Of a stretch of 14,932 bases of DNA, positions 1-5,783 are shown in pieces. Origin of the DNA: CAZSTA01 sp964609495 [NCBI: uncultured bacterium] (GTDB lineage Bacteria; CAZSTA01); NCBI GenBank assembly GCA_964609495.1, contig CAZSTA010000082.1, positions 1-14,932 on the forward strand. The letters are read 5' to 3'. Both the position numbers and the translations under genes were made by a program. Below the pieces are notes generated by a model. That model was not told where the DNA came from, made no database searches, and saw nothing but the letters and a program-made list of their open reading frames with translations. Positions within the stretch are counted from its first letter, which is position 1. Every line of letters starts with the position of its first letter.

Positions 1-1
1 A

Positions 2-949
2 TTTTGGTTGACAGGGGGATATAGGGAATATCTCAATCTAACTCAGCTCCAATCCAGGGTGATCTTAGGTTCATCCTCGATCTTCTTTGGAGCAGGATTA
101 TCTTCCCTACTTTATAATATCGCGTCACTTCTCAAATTCAGCAGTATCTATCTCATAAACTTTATGATCCTGCTTCTCTGGTTTATCATTAAGGCTATAG
201 TCAATAGAGGAGTCAACTTAAAATTGGGGCGAAATAGCCTCTTCTTTATTCTGTGGTTTGCTCCTCCTCTAGGCTTTTATCTACTATTTCATTTAGCTAA
301 AGCTGGATACACCTTAACCTATCTCTCAGGAGCCTATATAATATTAGGGATGCTTCTAATCGCCTCCGCCCGCGATAATCCTCTTACTCATATAACAAGA
401 GCCCTCTTTGTTTTGCTCATTATTTCTAACTCTCTCTTTTTCATTTACGCTTCTCCCTCCTCCCAAAGAGGGGCGAAGACGATGATCTTATCTGGGAATA
501 AACCGAGCGATTGGAGGGAGGTGACCAGGGGTTTTACCGCTAGGGCGATCAAAGAGAACGATATCTTCGTGGAGAGCTTTTTGGACAAGATAAAGGCTCA
601 TACTCAAGATTCGGATAGGACGCTCATTGTAACCGACCCCGAGGATGATTTCCCCTCTTGGCGGCATCTGATGTTCTATCTTCCTAACTACTATGTTTAT
701 TACTTAGACCCGAAGAGGAAGGACTTCTACGTCATAGGCAGAGATCACGATCTAAGCTGGGTCTCGCTGGAGCTGGTCTTTGTGGATGATGAAGTTGATA
801 AGCTTATCAGCGGCTCCGCTGATATTGTATCTGAGAGCGCCAAGATCGAGCAGATAGGAGATAAGCCCGGTATCTTTTTGATAGATGTTATGGATAAGGA
901 ATTTATTTATAAGGGTCGCTCGTTCGTGAAGATCAAACTTGACACTTAG
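2..949 (+). CDS. C-terminal part of a GT39/ArnT-like membrane glycosyltransferase (5' end outside window)
   Basis: The frame is open from the first bases of the window, so the real start lies upstream; the TTG at 8 is only the first possible start inside the window. What is visible is the last four or five hydrophobic helices of a polytopic membrane protein (to about residue 150 counted from position 8), including a segment reading HLAKAGYTLTYLSGAYIILG. That resembles the conserved late helices of GT39/ArnT-type transferases, which use polyprenyl-phosphate sugars. A charged soluble C-terminal domain of about 160 residues follows, extracytoplasmic if the topology is that of the family. It ends TAG at 947-949. 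The catalytic Asp/Glu motifs of GT39 would lie in the missing N-terminal half, so enzymatic identity cannot be confirmed. An uncharacterised polytopic envelope protein is the alternative. Confidence 0.6.
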   Translation, partial: FWLTGGYREYLNLTQLQSRVILGSSSIFFGAGLSSLLYNIASLLKFSSIYLINFMILLLWFIIKAIVNRGVNLKLGRNSLFFILWFAPPLGFYLLFHLAKAGYTLTYLSGAYIILGMLLIASARDNPLTHITRALFVLLIISNSLFFIYASPSSQRGAKTMILSGNKPSDWREVTRGFTARAIKENDIFVESFLDKIKAHTQDSDRTLIVTDPEDDFPSWRHLMFYLPNYYVYYLDPKRKDFYVIGRDHDLSWVSLELVFVDDEVDKLISGSADIVSESAKIEQIGDKPGIFLIDVMDKEFIYKGRSFVKIKLDT

Positions 950-955
950 AGGCTC

Positions 956-1042
956 TGAATCGATTAGCTAAATAGGGAAACCAGTCCCTGAGATTCAAAT
1001 ATTCGATTATGAGTTCAGGATCTTGAATATTTCGGATAAAAT
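956..1042 (+). promoter_or_regulatory. Structured leader and weak promoter ahead of the dehydrogenase gene
   Basis: A stem TGAATC/GATTCA (956-961 with 992-997) encloses a hairpin AGGGA/TCCCT (974-978 with 985-989, loop AACCAG). A second stem AAATATTC/GAATATTT pairs 997-1004 with 1025-1032. A -10-like TAAAAT is at 1037-1042, with only a poor -35 (TTCAGG, 1014-1019) at 17 nt spacing. The leader could be a terminator region of the upstream gene, a regulatory leader, or both. There is no U-tract, so a Rho-independent terminator is not clear. Confidence 0.35.
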
Positions 1043-1073
1043 ACCAAGAAACTTTTAAGAAAGGGGAATTTTT

Positions 1074-2054
1074 ATGAAACCTAAAGTTTTTGTTACCCGT
1101 CAGATTCCTGAGGCGGGATTGGATTTGCTCAAGGAGAAGTGCGAGTTGGAGATCAATAGGGAGGATCGAGTCCTAACGAAAGGGGAATTGATCAAGGGAG
1201 TTAAGCAAAGCGATTATCTCCTGAGCCTTCTCACCGACACGATCGATGCTGAGATATTTGACGCTAATCCCAACTTGAAGATAGTAGCTAATTATGCAGT
1301 CGGTTACAACAATATAGATGTCGAGGAAGCCACTAAGAGAGGGATAATAGTCACCAATACCCCTGGGGTGCTAACTGATACCACCGCCGATTTCGCGTGG
1401 GCGCTTTTAATGGCTATCGCTAGAAGGGTGACTGAGGCGGATAAATATACCCGTGCGGGGAAATTCAAGGGGTGGGGACCGATGCTCCTTCTGGGGAGCG
1501 ATGTCTATGGGAAGACCCTAGGTATAGTCGGCTTCGGAAGGATAGGGAGAGCGATTGCCAAGAGAGCTAAGGGCTTTGATATGAAGGTTCTCTACTATGA
1601 TCCATTTCGCGCTGATGAGGAGACGGAGAACCTGCTAAATGTTAAATCCGTTAGTTTAGAGGAGCTTCTCAAAGAATCTGATTATGTAAGTATTCACGCC
1701 CTGTTGATCCCCGAGACCAGGCATCTGATTGGGGCTGAGCAACTGGCGATGATGAAGAATACCGCTTATCTTATAAATGCCGCTCGAGGACCTATCGTTG
1801 ATGAGAAGGCTTTAGCAAAAGCCCTAAAGAATAAGCAGATAGCGGGTGCGGCGCTCGATGTTTATGAGGAAGAGCCTGCTTTAGCCCCTGGTTTAGCGGG
1901 TTTGGATAACGTCGTTCTTGCTCCCCACATCGCCAGCGCCTCGATCGAGACCAGATCCAAGATGGCTGTAATAGCCGCTGAAAATATTATAGCTTGCCTC
2001 GAGGGGAAAAAACCTCCCACTATAGTCAATCCCGAGGTGCTTGAGAAGGAGTGA
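1074..2054 (+). CDS. gyaR: D-2-hydroxyacid dehydrogenase, glyoxylate/hydroxypyruvate reductase type
   Basis: At 326 residues this is full length for the family. It reduces glyoxylate or hydroxypyruvate to glycolate or D-glycerate with NAD(P)H in the cytoplasm. An N-terminal substrate domain carries the NYAVGYNNIDV segment (residues 73-83). The Rossmann nucleotide-binding motif GFGRIG is at residues 153-158. The catalytic triad is intact: Arg238 in NAARGPIVD, Glu267 in DVYEEEP and His285 in LAPHIAS. The segment GWGPMLLLGSDVYGKTLGIVG region (about 133-153) is typical of the glyoxylate reductase branch rather than phosphoglycerate dehydrogenase, and no ACT domain follows. The start is supported by AAGGGGA about 6 nt upstream. 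The next gene begins 6 nt after the stop, suggesting cotranscription. Exact substrate preference cannot be read from sequence. Confidence 0.9.
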   Translation: MKPKVFVTRQIPEAGLDLLKEKCELEINREDRVLTKGELIKGVKQSDYLLSLLTDTIDAEIFDANPNLKIVANYAVGYNNIDVEEATKRGIIVTNTPGVLTDTTADFAWALLMAIARRVTEADKYTRAGKFKGWGPMLLLGSDVYGKTLGIVGFGRIGRAIAKRAKGFDMKVLYYDPFRADEETENLLNVKSVSLEELLKESDYVSIHALLIPETRHLIGAEQLAMMKNTAYLINAARGPIVDEKALAKALKNKQIAGAALDVYEEEPALAPGLAGLDNVVLAPHIASASIETRSKMAVIAAENIIACLEGKKPPTIVNPEVLEKE

Positions 2055-2060
2055 AATACA

Positions 2061-2438
2061 ATGGGAAATAAGATAAAGATCACGGCTGGAGAAGTAGAGG
2101 CAGAAGCCGAGCTAAGTGATTCTACCACTGCCCAAAAGATATGGGAGGCGCTTCCTATCGAAGGTAGAGCCAATACTTGGGGCGATGAGATATACTTCTC
2201 CATCCCTGTTAAATCCGATTTGGAGAATGGACAGGAGGTAGTTCAGATAGGAGATCTGGGATATTGGCCTCCGGGTAGTGCCTTCTGCATATTCTTTGGA
2301 CCAACTCCAGCCAGCTCTGGAGGAGAGATAAGACCAGCTAGCCCAGTCAACGCCCTCGGCAAGGTAGAGGGAGATCCCAAGGTATTCAAGAAGGTAAAGG
2401 GAGGAGCTAAGGTAAGGATCGAAAAGGTAGAGGATTGA
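2061..2438 (+). CDS. Cyclophilin-like fold protein, TM1367/DUF369 type
   Basis: This 125-residue protein matches the small cyclophilin-like family typified by Thermotoga TM1367. It has an N-terminal strand KIKITAGEVEAEAEL, then TAQKIWEALPIEGRANTWGD (23-42), EIYFSIPV, the glycine-rich GDLGYWPPGSAFCIFFGPTP (about 64-83) and PVNALGKVEGD (96-106). These proteins have the cyclophilin barrel but generally lack the peptidyl-prolyl isomerase active site, and their biochemical role is unsettled. The SD AAGGAG lies inside the end of the upstream dehydrogenase gene, 9 nt before ATG, so the two are probably one transcription unit. A strong hairpin begins 14 nt after the stop. Confidence 0.85.
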   Translation: MGNKIKITAGEVEAEAELSDSTTAQKIWEALPIEGRANTWGDEIYFSIPVKSDLENGQEVVQIGDLGYWPPGSAFCIFFGPTPASSGGEIRPASPVNALGKVEGDPKVFKKVKGGAKVRIEKVED

Positions 2439-2452
2439 GAGAAGGTCAACAA

Positions 2453-2496
2453 CCCCTACTGATTTTCAATCAGTAGGGGCTTGCGAGAGCAAGCCC
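2453..2496 (+). other. Two overlapping, mutually exclusive perfect hairpins
   Basis: Stem 1 pairs 2453-2464 (CCCCTACTGATT) with 2468-2479, 12 perfect pairs around a TTC loop. Stem 2 pairs 2477-2484 (GGGCTTGC) with 2489-2496 around a GAGA (GNRA-type) tetraloop. They share 2477-2479, so both cannot form fully at once. No U-run follows, so this is not a classical terminator, although stem 1 is placed like one after the cyclophilin-like gene. It could be the 5' end of the structured element that continues to 2903. Confidence 0.6.
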
Positions 2497-2518
2497 TGGT
2501 TGACTAGGAGGCACTGGT

Positions 2519-2761
2519 ATGGTGCAGAAGTTAGCAAAGAGAAATCACATACACACCTTAGAATACTCCTCTCGTTCTAAGCTCTGTGGTTTGTCATTAA
2601 ACAGTTCTGAGGGTAGGGACAGTGTGGCAGACTTAAAAACCTTTGCTAACAACTCCGAAGAGGCGTTCGGTGGAGGAACACTTTATATTAGTGTTCAACC
2701 CTTGTTAAGGGGAGGAGGCGCGGTCGGCTTCCTCCCCTTAAAGGAAACTTTTTTACCGTGA
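2519..2761 (+). CDS. Small hypothetical ORF (80 codons) with a perfect SD, doubtful gene
   Basis: ATG at 2519 has AGGAGG at 2506-2511, seven bases upstream, which is a textbook ribosome binding site. The predicted 80-residue product is hydrophilic, with an N-terminus MVQKLAKRNHIHTLE and a C-terminus LLRGGGAVGFLPLKETFLP encoded by the GGGG palindrome and the first arm of the 49-bp repeat. I recognise no domain. Against a gene: the reading frame runs through several perfect stems and ends inside a repeat, so the sequence looks constrained as nucleic acid rather than as protein. It may be the remnant of a mobile-element ORF. Confidence 0.25.
   Translation: MVQKLAKRNHIHTLEYSSRSKLCGLSLNSSEGRDSVADLKTFANNSEEAFGGGTLYISVQPLLRGGGAVGFLPLKETFLP
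2705..2741. repeat. GGGG-type palindrome, intergenic copy
   Basis: TTAAGGGGAGGA (2705-2716) pairs perfectly with 2730-2741, and G-U, G-C and C-G pairs (2717-2719 with 2727-2729) extend the stem to 15 pairs around a 7-nt loop. The arms resemble those of the in-frame palindrome at 8173-8193. It shares its final TTAA/TAA with the start of the adjoining 49-bp repeat. Confidence 0.6.
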
Positions 2762-2788
2762 GTTCTATTTGAAGCAAAAGTTTCCTTT
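2740..2788 (-). repeat. 49-bp palindromic repeat, copy 1 (intergenic)
   Basis: Arms of 13 bp (14 with the flanking T/A pair) enclose a 23-nt loop. Read on the minus strand it starts AAAGGAAACTTTTGCTTC and ends GTAAAAAAGTTTCCTTT. It matches 8999-9047 (plus strand) at 44 of 49 positions. The mismatches at element positions 6 and 44 face each other in the stem, so pairing is preserved (A-T here, G-C there). No transposase is near. Size and structure fit a REP/MITE-like or intragenic palindromic element. Confidence 0.75.
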
Positions 2789-2844
2789 ACCTCAAGGGCA
2801 TTTGTTAGAAAAATCTACCATACTACTTTTAGTAGGAAGGAGGG

Positions 2845-2903
2845 CAGGCACTTCCTCCCCGACTGATTGTAAGAAGAAAATCTACTCGGGGTCTCCGTGC
2901 CTG
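2845..2903 (+). other. Nested two-stem hairpin directly before the NUDIX start codon
   Basis: The outer stem is CAGGCAC (2845-2851) with GTGCCTG (2897-2903); the inner stem is CCCCGA (2857-2862) with TCGGGG (2886-2891). An alternative pairing AGGAAG/CTTCCT (2834-2839 with 2851-2856) competes with the outer stem. It ends only 7 nt before the ATG at 2911 and may affect expression of that gene, which has no visible SD. Confidence 0.5.
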
Positions 2904-2910
2904 ATTTAAG

Positions 2911-3405
2911 ATGATATATTTGCCAGAAGATCACCCTCATCTAAGGGAGATCGCAGATGCCTATTTCGTAGCAGCAGGAGATGAGGAGGAGAAAATCACC
3001 TTTGTTGTAGCCCTGGTTTATCAGGGAGATAAGTTTATTATGGGTTGGAATAATCTGCGGAGGGGCTGGGAGCTTCCCGGAGGAAGGGTTGAGGATGGAG
3101 AATCGCCCCTCGAGGCGGTGATGAGGGAGGTCTATGAGGAGAGTGGAGCTACTATCACCACCGCTCGCCGAATCGGAAGCCTCAAGTGGAAGAAGATCGA
3201 GACTGGCGATATCTTCACAGGGGCTGTTTTCGTAGCTGAAGCGCAGGAGATGGATGAGCTTCCTCAAGATTCTGAGATAATGAAGATCAACTTCTTCGTT
3301 GAGATCCCCGATCAACTCTCCTTTAGTTGCGATAGAGTCTTTTACGATGATATGTTGGAATGGGCGAGTAAATTTAGGGAACAAATCAGGAATTATAAGG
3401 GGTGA
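2911..3405 (+). CDS. NUDIX hydrolase
   Basis: This 164-residue protein has a complete NUDIX box from Gly58 to Ala80, fitting GX5EX7REUXEEXGU: GRVEDGE, then REVYEESGA with the metal-binding glutamates at 73, 76 and 77. NUDIX enzymes hydrolyse nucleoside diphosphates linked to another moiety (oxidised NTPs, nucleotide sugars, dinucleotides); the substrate here is not evident. The sequence LRRGWELPGGRVEDGE just before and into the box suggests a cytoplasmic MutT/ADP-ribose-type enzyme. An in-frame TGA at 2902-2904 limits the start to ATG 2911 (or TTG 2920). Neither has a convincing SD, and a nested hairpin lies directly upstream, so translation may be weak or leaderless. An ECF-type promoter for the next gene overlaps its stop. 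Confidence 0.88.
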   Translation: MIYLPEDHPHLREIADAYFVAAGDEEEKITFVVALVYQGDKFIMGWNNLRRGWELPGGRVEDGESPLEAVMREVYEESGATITTARRIGSLKWKKIETGDIFTGAVFVAEAQEMDELPQDSEIMKINFFVEIPDQLSFSCDRVFYDDMLEWASKFREQIRNYKG

Positions 3406-3429
3406 ACTTTTTGTTCGGCATTTCGTTAA
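3403..3429 (+). promoter_or_regulatory. Candidate ECF-type autoregulatory promoter
   Basis: GAAC (in TGAAC, 3403-3407) is followed after exactly 16 nt by CGTTAA (3424-3429). GAAC-N16-CGT is the general architecture of many ECF sigma promoters (for example the SigW/RpoE style). It lies directly upstream of the ECF sigma gene, and such genes commonly activate themselves. Transcription would start near 3436. No second copy of this motif pair was found upstream of other genes here. Confidence 0.5.
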
Positions 3430-3456
3430 TTTATAATGAAAAGTGGGAAGGCCGAA

Positions 3457-4050
3457 ATGATATGCTCTGATGAGGAACTTATGATCAAATGTAGTAAGGG
3501 CGATCGAAAAGCCTTCGATATACTTTTCCAGAGATATCAGAATCGTCTGCTCAACTTCATCTACCGCGTTGTAGGGGATGAACATCTAGCGGAGGATCTA
3601 TTTCAAGAGACTCTGATCAGGGTTATCAAAGCGGCTCCCAGCTATAAACCTCTAGCTAGATTCTCCACTTGGCTATACCAGATAGCTCTAAATGTCTGCA
3701 AGGATGAGCTGAGGAAGAAGAAGCGACGATGGATGATCGATAATCCTGCGCCAGAAAGCGGGCATTGGGAAGCGATATCGAGTCATCCTGTCTCTCTAGA
3801 GCAAGAAGTTGAGGAGCGGGAGCAGCTTGGCGTTCTCCGAAGAGCTATAGATTCTCTCTCCCTAGAACATCGAATGGTTCTAGTTATGAGAGAATACGAG
3901 GGATTATCTTACGAAGAGATAGCCTCTCTCTTAGATATACCTGTGGGGACGGTCAAATCCCGTATGCACTATGCCTTACAGCGAGTCAGGAACTATGTGG
4001 TGAGGAGGGAAAGACTGCTCAGGGAGAAGGTGATAAAACGTGGATTGTAA
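3457..4050 (+). CDS. ECF-type RNA polymerase sigma factor (RpoE/SigW-like)
   Basis: This cytoplasmic sigma factor directs RNA polymerase to envelope-stress or similar promoters. Counting from the upstream ATG at 3436 (204 residues), region 2 spans about 25-97 (AFDILFQRYQNRLLNFIYRV, HLAEDLFQETLIRV, FSTWLYQIALNVCKDELRKK). Region 4 spans about 135-188, with the helix-turn-helix LSYEEIASLLDIPVGTVKSR. There is no long sigma-70 region 1 or 3, as expected for ECF (group 4). I prefer ATG 3457 (MICSDEEL, 197 residues) because GGGAAGG lies 5 nt upstream, and because an ECF-like promoter would start transcription near 3436, at the upstream ATG. Its end overlaps the anti-sigma gene by 11 nt. Confidence 0.9.
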   Translation: MICSDEELMIKCSKGDRKAFDILFQRYQNRLLNFIYRVVGDEHLAEDLFQETLIRVIKAAPSYKPLARFSTWLYQIALNVCKDELRKKKRRWMIDNPAPESGHWEAISSHPVSLEQEVEEREQLGVLRRAIDSLSLEHRMVLVMREYEGLSYEEIASLLDIPVGTVKSRMHYALQRVRNYVVRRERLLREKVIKRGL

Positions 4051-4564
4051 GGAACTGCGAAATAATCTTACTCATTATATCTACGGGGAATTACTGGAGG
4101 AAGAAGAGGAGCAGGTCAGGAAACACATCGATAATTGCGGAAGATGTTATAGGGAATACCTTTCCCTTCTTCACACTAGGAAGCTCTTAAGCAACTGGAG
4201 AAATATAACTCCCTCTCCTGCCCTAGCGGTGAATTGGCGAGCGAATCTAGAGGAGTTTTTCCCCGATAAACCGAAAATTTCTACTATCGCTTCTCCCTCT
4301 AGTTCTCTAAAGAGGCTAAAGGAGAGATTATCTTCTCTCTTCAATGCCTCTCTTTATCATAAGCGAGTTCCAGTCTCCATTTTGATCTTAATAGCCATCC
4401 TATCCTTATTTTTAGGATATCTCCTTGGTCCCTTTTCAGTGGCTAGAGAGGGGCGCACACCTTCGAATGATGAGAAATTGATCGATATCGCTCAAGAGAT
4501 ATTAGCTCGAGACACTGGTTTCGAGCTTGTGAATGGGCAAAGTGTAATTGGGTTTATAGACTAA
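4040..4564 (+). CDS. Transmembrane zinc-finger (zf-HC2) anti-sigma factor
   Basis: This 174-residue partner of the preceding ECF sigma factor starts at GTG 4040, inside the last codons of the sigma gene, which implies translational coupling and balanced synthesis. The N-terminal anti-sigma domain has the ZAS signature: His29-x3-Cys33-x2-Cys36 (KHIDNCGRC), plus Cys3 (DCKEL). A Ser/Pro/Lys linker follows. One transmembrane helix at about 110-132 (PVSILILIAILSLFLGYLL) leads to a short extracytoplasmic tail of about 40 residues. By family knowledge the cytoplasmic domain holds the sigma factor inactive until the protein is cleaved or released. The tail is the likely contact for the RseB-like protein encoded next. 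Confidence 0.88.
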   Translation: MDCKELRNNLTHYIYGELLEEEEEQVRKHIDNCGRCYREYLSLLHTRKLLSNWRNITPSPALAVNWRANLEEFFPDKPKISTIASPSSSLKRLKERLSSLFNASLYHKRVPVSILILIAILSLFLGYLLGPFSVAREGRTPSNDEKLIDIAQEILARDTGFELVNGQSVIGFID

Positions 4565-4581
4565 GAGGGGAACAAGGATTA

Positions 4582-4631
4582 CGGAGGGAACTATATCCCA
4601 CGATCTAACTCGTGGGATATATTAAATTATG
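4582..4631 (+). promoter_or_regulatory. SD separated from its start codon by a 12-bp hairpin
   Basis: CGGAGGG at 4582-4588 is the only good SD before the ATG at 4629, but it is 40 nt away. The perfect stem TATATCCCACGA (4592-4603) with 4610-4621, around a 6-nt loop, removes 30 of those bases. With the stem folded, the SD would sit about 10 nt from the ATG. No U-tract follows, so a terminator is less likely, though an attenuator is possible. Confidence 0.45.
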
Positions 4632-5726
4632 CTCAAAAGATCAGCAATATTTGCGGTATTGATTATATTATTCTGGTTGAACAATAACCTCCTCTCAAGC
4701 GCAGAGGGTAAGCTTCCCCACCCCAAAGAAATGCTGAGGAACAATGAGGTAGCTAGGTATAAGGTAAGCTACTTAGGGACCTCGGTTATAACAAATACCT
4801 CTTTTGAGGGGATAAAGGCGACGAGCGTTATCAAGATAGCTCACAGTCTAAAGGGCATAGATAGGATCGAGTATATTAGCTCTACCGAGAGGAAGGCTGG
4901 GGATATAATCATCAGCAGTGAGGAACTCCAACTGAATTATGATGCCTCTAGCGGAGAGTGGTTTGCCTTTTACAAGCCCAGTACCTGGGCGAAGGCCAGA
5001 AGGAAGTATATCGAGGAGTTGCTGGAGAGAACTTTCTCCCAAAGTTTATTGGAATATAAGGGGACAGAGTCCATAGCTGGACGCCGAGCTTATGTTCTAT
5101 ACCTTGCTGAAAAGAGGACAGGAAGAGTCTATACCAAGATATGGTTGGATAGCGAACATTGGATAACCCTCAGGATAGAATCTTACGGAGAGAATGAGGA
5201 ACTTGAATCATTCTCCACCTTCTCGGATATATATTTCTTCCCCTCTTATATAGTCATAGATGAGAGAGAATGGATTCCCGAGAGTCCTGAAGCCATCGCC
5301 TATCTAGGACAGCGTCCGATCGCCCTGGATAAAGCCGAGGAGGAACTTCCTCATCCAATTTTTCTTCCGACTTATCTCCCCTTGGGCTTTGCTGTTGAGA
5401 AGCATCTCATCGCTGAGAGGGAAGATAAGTTAGAGTTTACAACCCACTTCACTAATAAGACGGGTTTTATCATCTTAACTGAGAAGGAAGAGCCCTATAA
5501 CCTCGCCAATCTATCATCTTATGAAGATGTCGATATCGGAAGCTATAAGGGGAAGCTGTGGTCCAATAGCGAGGAATTTACCAGAAGATTGATTTGGAAT
5601 TTCGATATAGATGATAAGAAACTGGGCTTCAGCTTGACCGCGAGTAGAGATGTAAGCGAAGAGGAGTTATTCAATATAGCGGCTTCTATAAGTGATTTAG
5701 AGTTACCAGAGGATATCACGCCCTGA
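4629..5726 (+). CDS. RseB/MucB-like periplasmic sigma-regulatory protein
   Basis: This exported 365-residue protein has a signal peptide of about 25 residues (MLKRSAIFAVLIILFWLNNN, cleavage after LLSSA). The mature N-terminal half (about 35-215) resembles the LolA-like fold of MucB/RseB: YKVSYLGTSVITNTSFEGI, DRIEYISSTERKAGDIIIS, then GRRAYVLYLAEKRTGRVYTKIWLDSEHW. The C-terminal part (about 240-360, PHPIFLPTYLPLGFAVEKH then repeated strands) resembles the C-terminal sandwich of RseB or DUF4367. In RseB systems this protein binds the periplasmic tail of the anti-sigma factor and protects it from proteolysis. Its position immediately after the sigma/anti-sigma pair supports that role. A more general outer-membrane-lipoprotein-sorting type sensor is the alternative. 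Confidence 0.75.
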   Translation: MLKRSAIFAVLIILFWLNNNLLSSAEGKLPHPKEMLRNNEVARYKVSYLGTSVITNTSFEGIKATSVIKIAHSLKGIDRIEYISSTERKAGDIIISSEELQLNYDASSGEWFAFYKPSTWAKARRKYIEELLERTFSQSLLEYKGTESIAGRRAYVLYLAEKRTGRVYTKIWLDSEHWITLRIESYGENEELESFSTFSDIYFFPSYIVIDEREWIPESPEAIAYLGQRPIALDKAEEELPHPIFLPTYLPLGFAVEKHLIAEREDKLEFTTHFTNKTGFIILTEKEEPYNLANLSSYEDVDIGSYKGKLWSNSEEFTRRLIWNFDIDDKKLGFSLTASRDVSEEELFNIAASISDLELPEDITP

Positions 5727-5783
5727 GAGATAAGAGAAGAATATCATAGGAGCTAAATGCGAGGATATTGAGGAGGAGCTATT

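Larger units (their letters stand above)
2453..2903 (+). other. Densely structured intergenic element, possible ncRNA or mobile-element relic
   Basis: Between the cyclophilin-like gene and the NUDIX gene nearly every 30-50 bases can pair perfectly. The stems are: 2453-2496 (two overlapping hairpins); a long-range 10-bp pairing GTTAGCAAAG 2530-2539 with 2641-2650; CTTAGAA/TTCTAAG 2557-2563 with 2575-2581; CCGAA/TTCGG 2655-2659 with 2666-2670; GAACACT/AGTGTTC 2676-2682 with 2690-2696; the 12-bp GGGG palindrome 2705-2741; the 49-bp palindrome 2740-2788; and nested stems CAGGCAC/GTGCCTG (2845-2851 with 2897-2903) and CCCCGA/TCGGGG (2857-2862 with 2886-2891). I do not recognise a known RNA family or a transposase. 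Strand is assigned by the flanking genes and is uncertain. Confidence 0.5.

Noticed and set aside
1045-1062. GAAACTTTT resembling an arm of the 49-bp repeat
   Set aside because: No matching second arm or loop sequence nearby; nine bases of AT-rich similarity are not enough.
1862-2203. 113-codon minus-strand open frame over the end of the dehydrogenase gene
   Set aside because: Low-complexity Ser/Ala/Pro-rich translation, antisense to a clear enzyme gene; a shadow.
2521-2761. TnpB or IS605-type transposon 3' end
   Set aside because: The hairpins and small ORF are suggestive of such an end, but no TnpB motif or transposase frame is readable, so no assignment is made.
2941-3585. 214-codon open frame on the minus strand across the NUDIX and sigma genes
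   Set aside because: It lies antisense to two genes with intact family motifs and has no recognisable domain; its length reflects codon composition.
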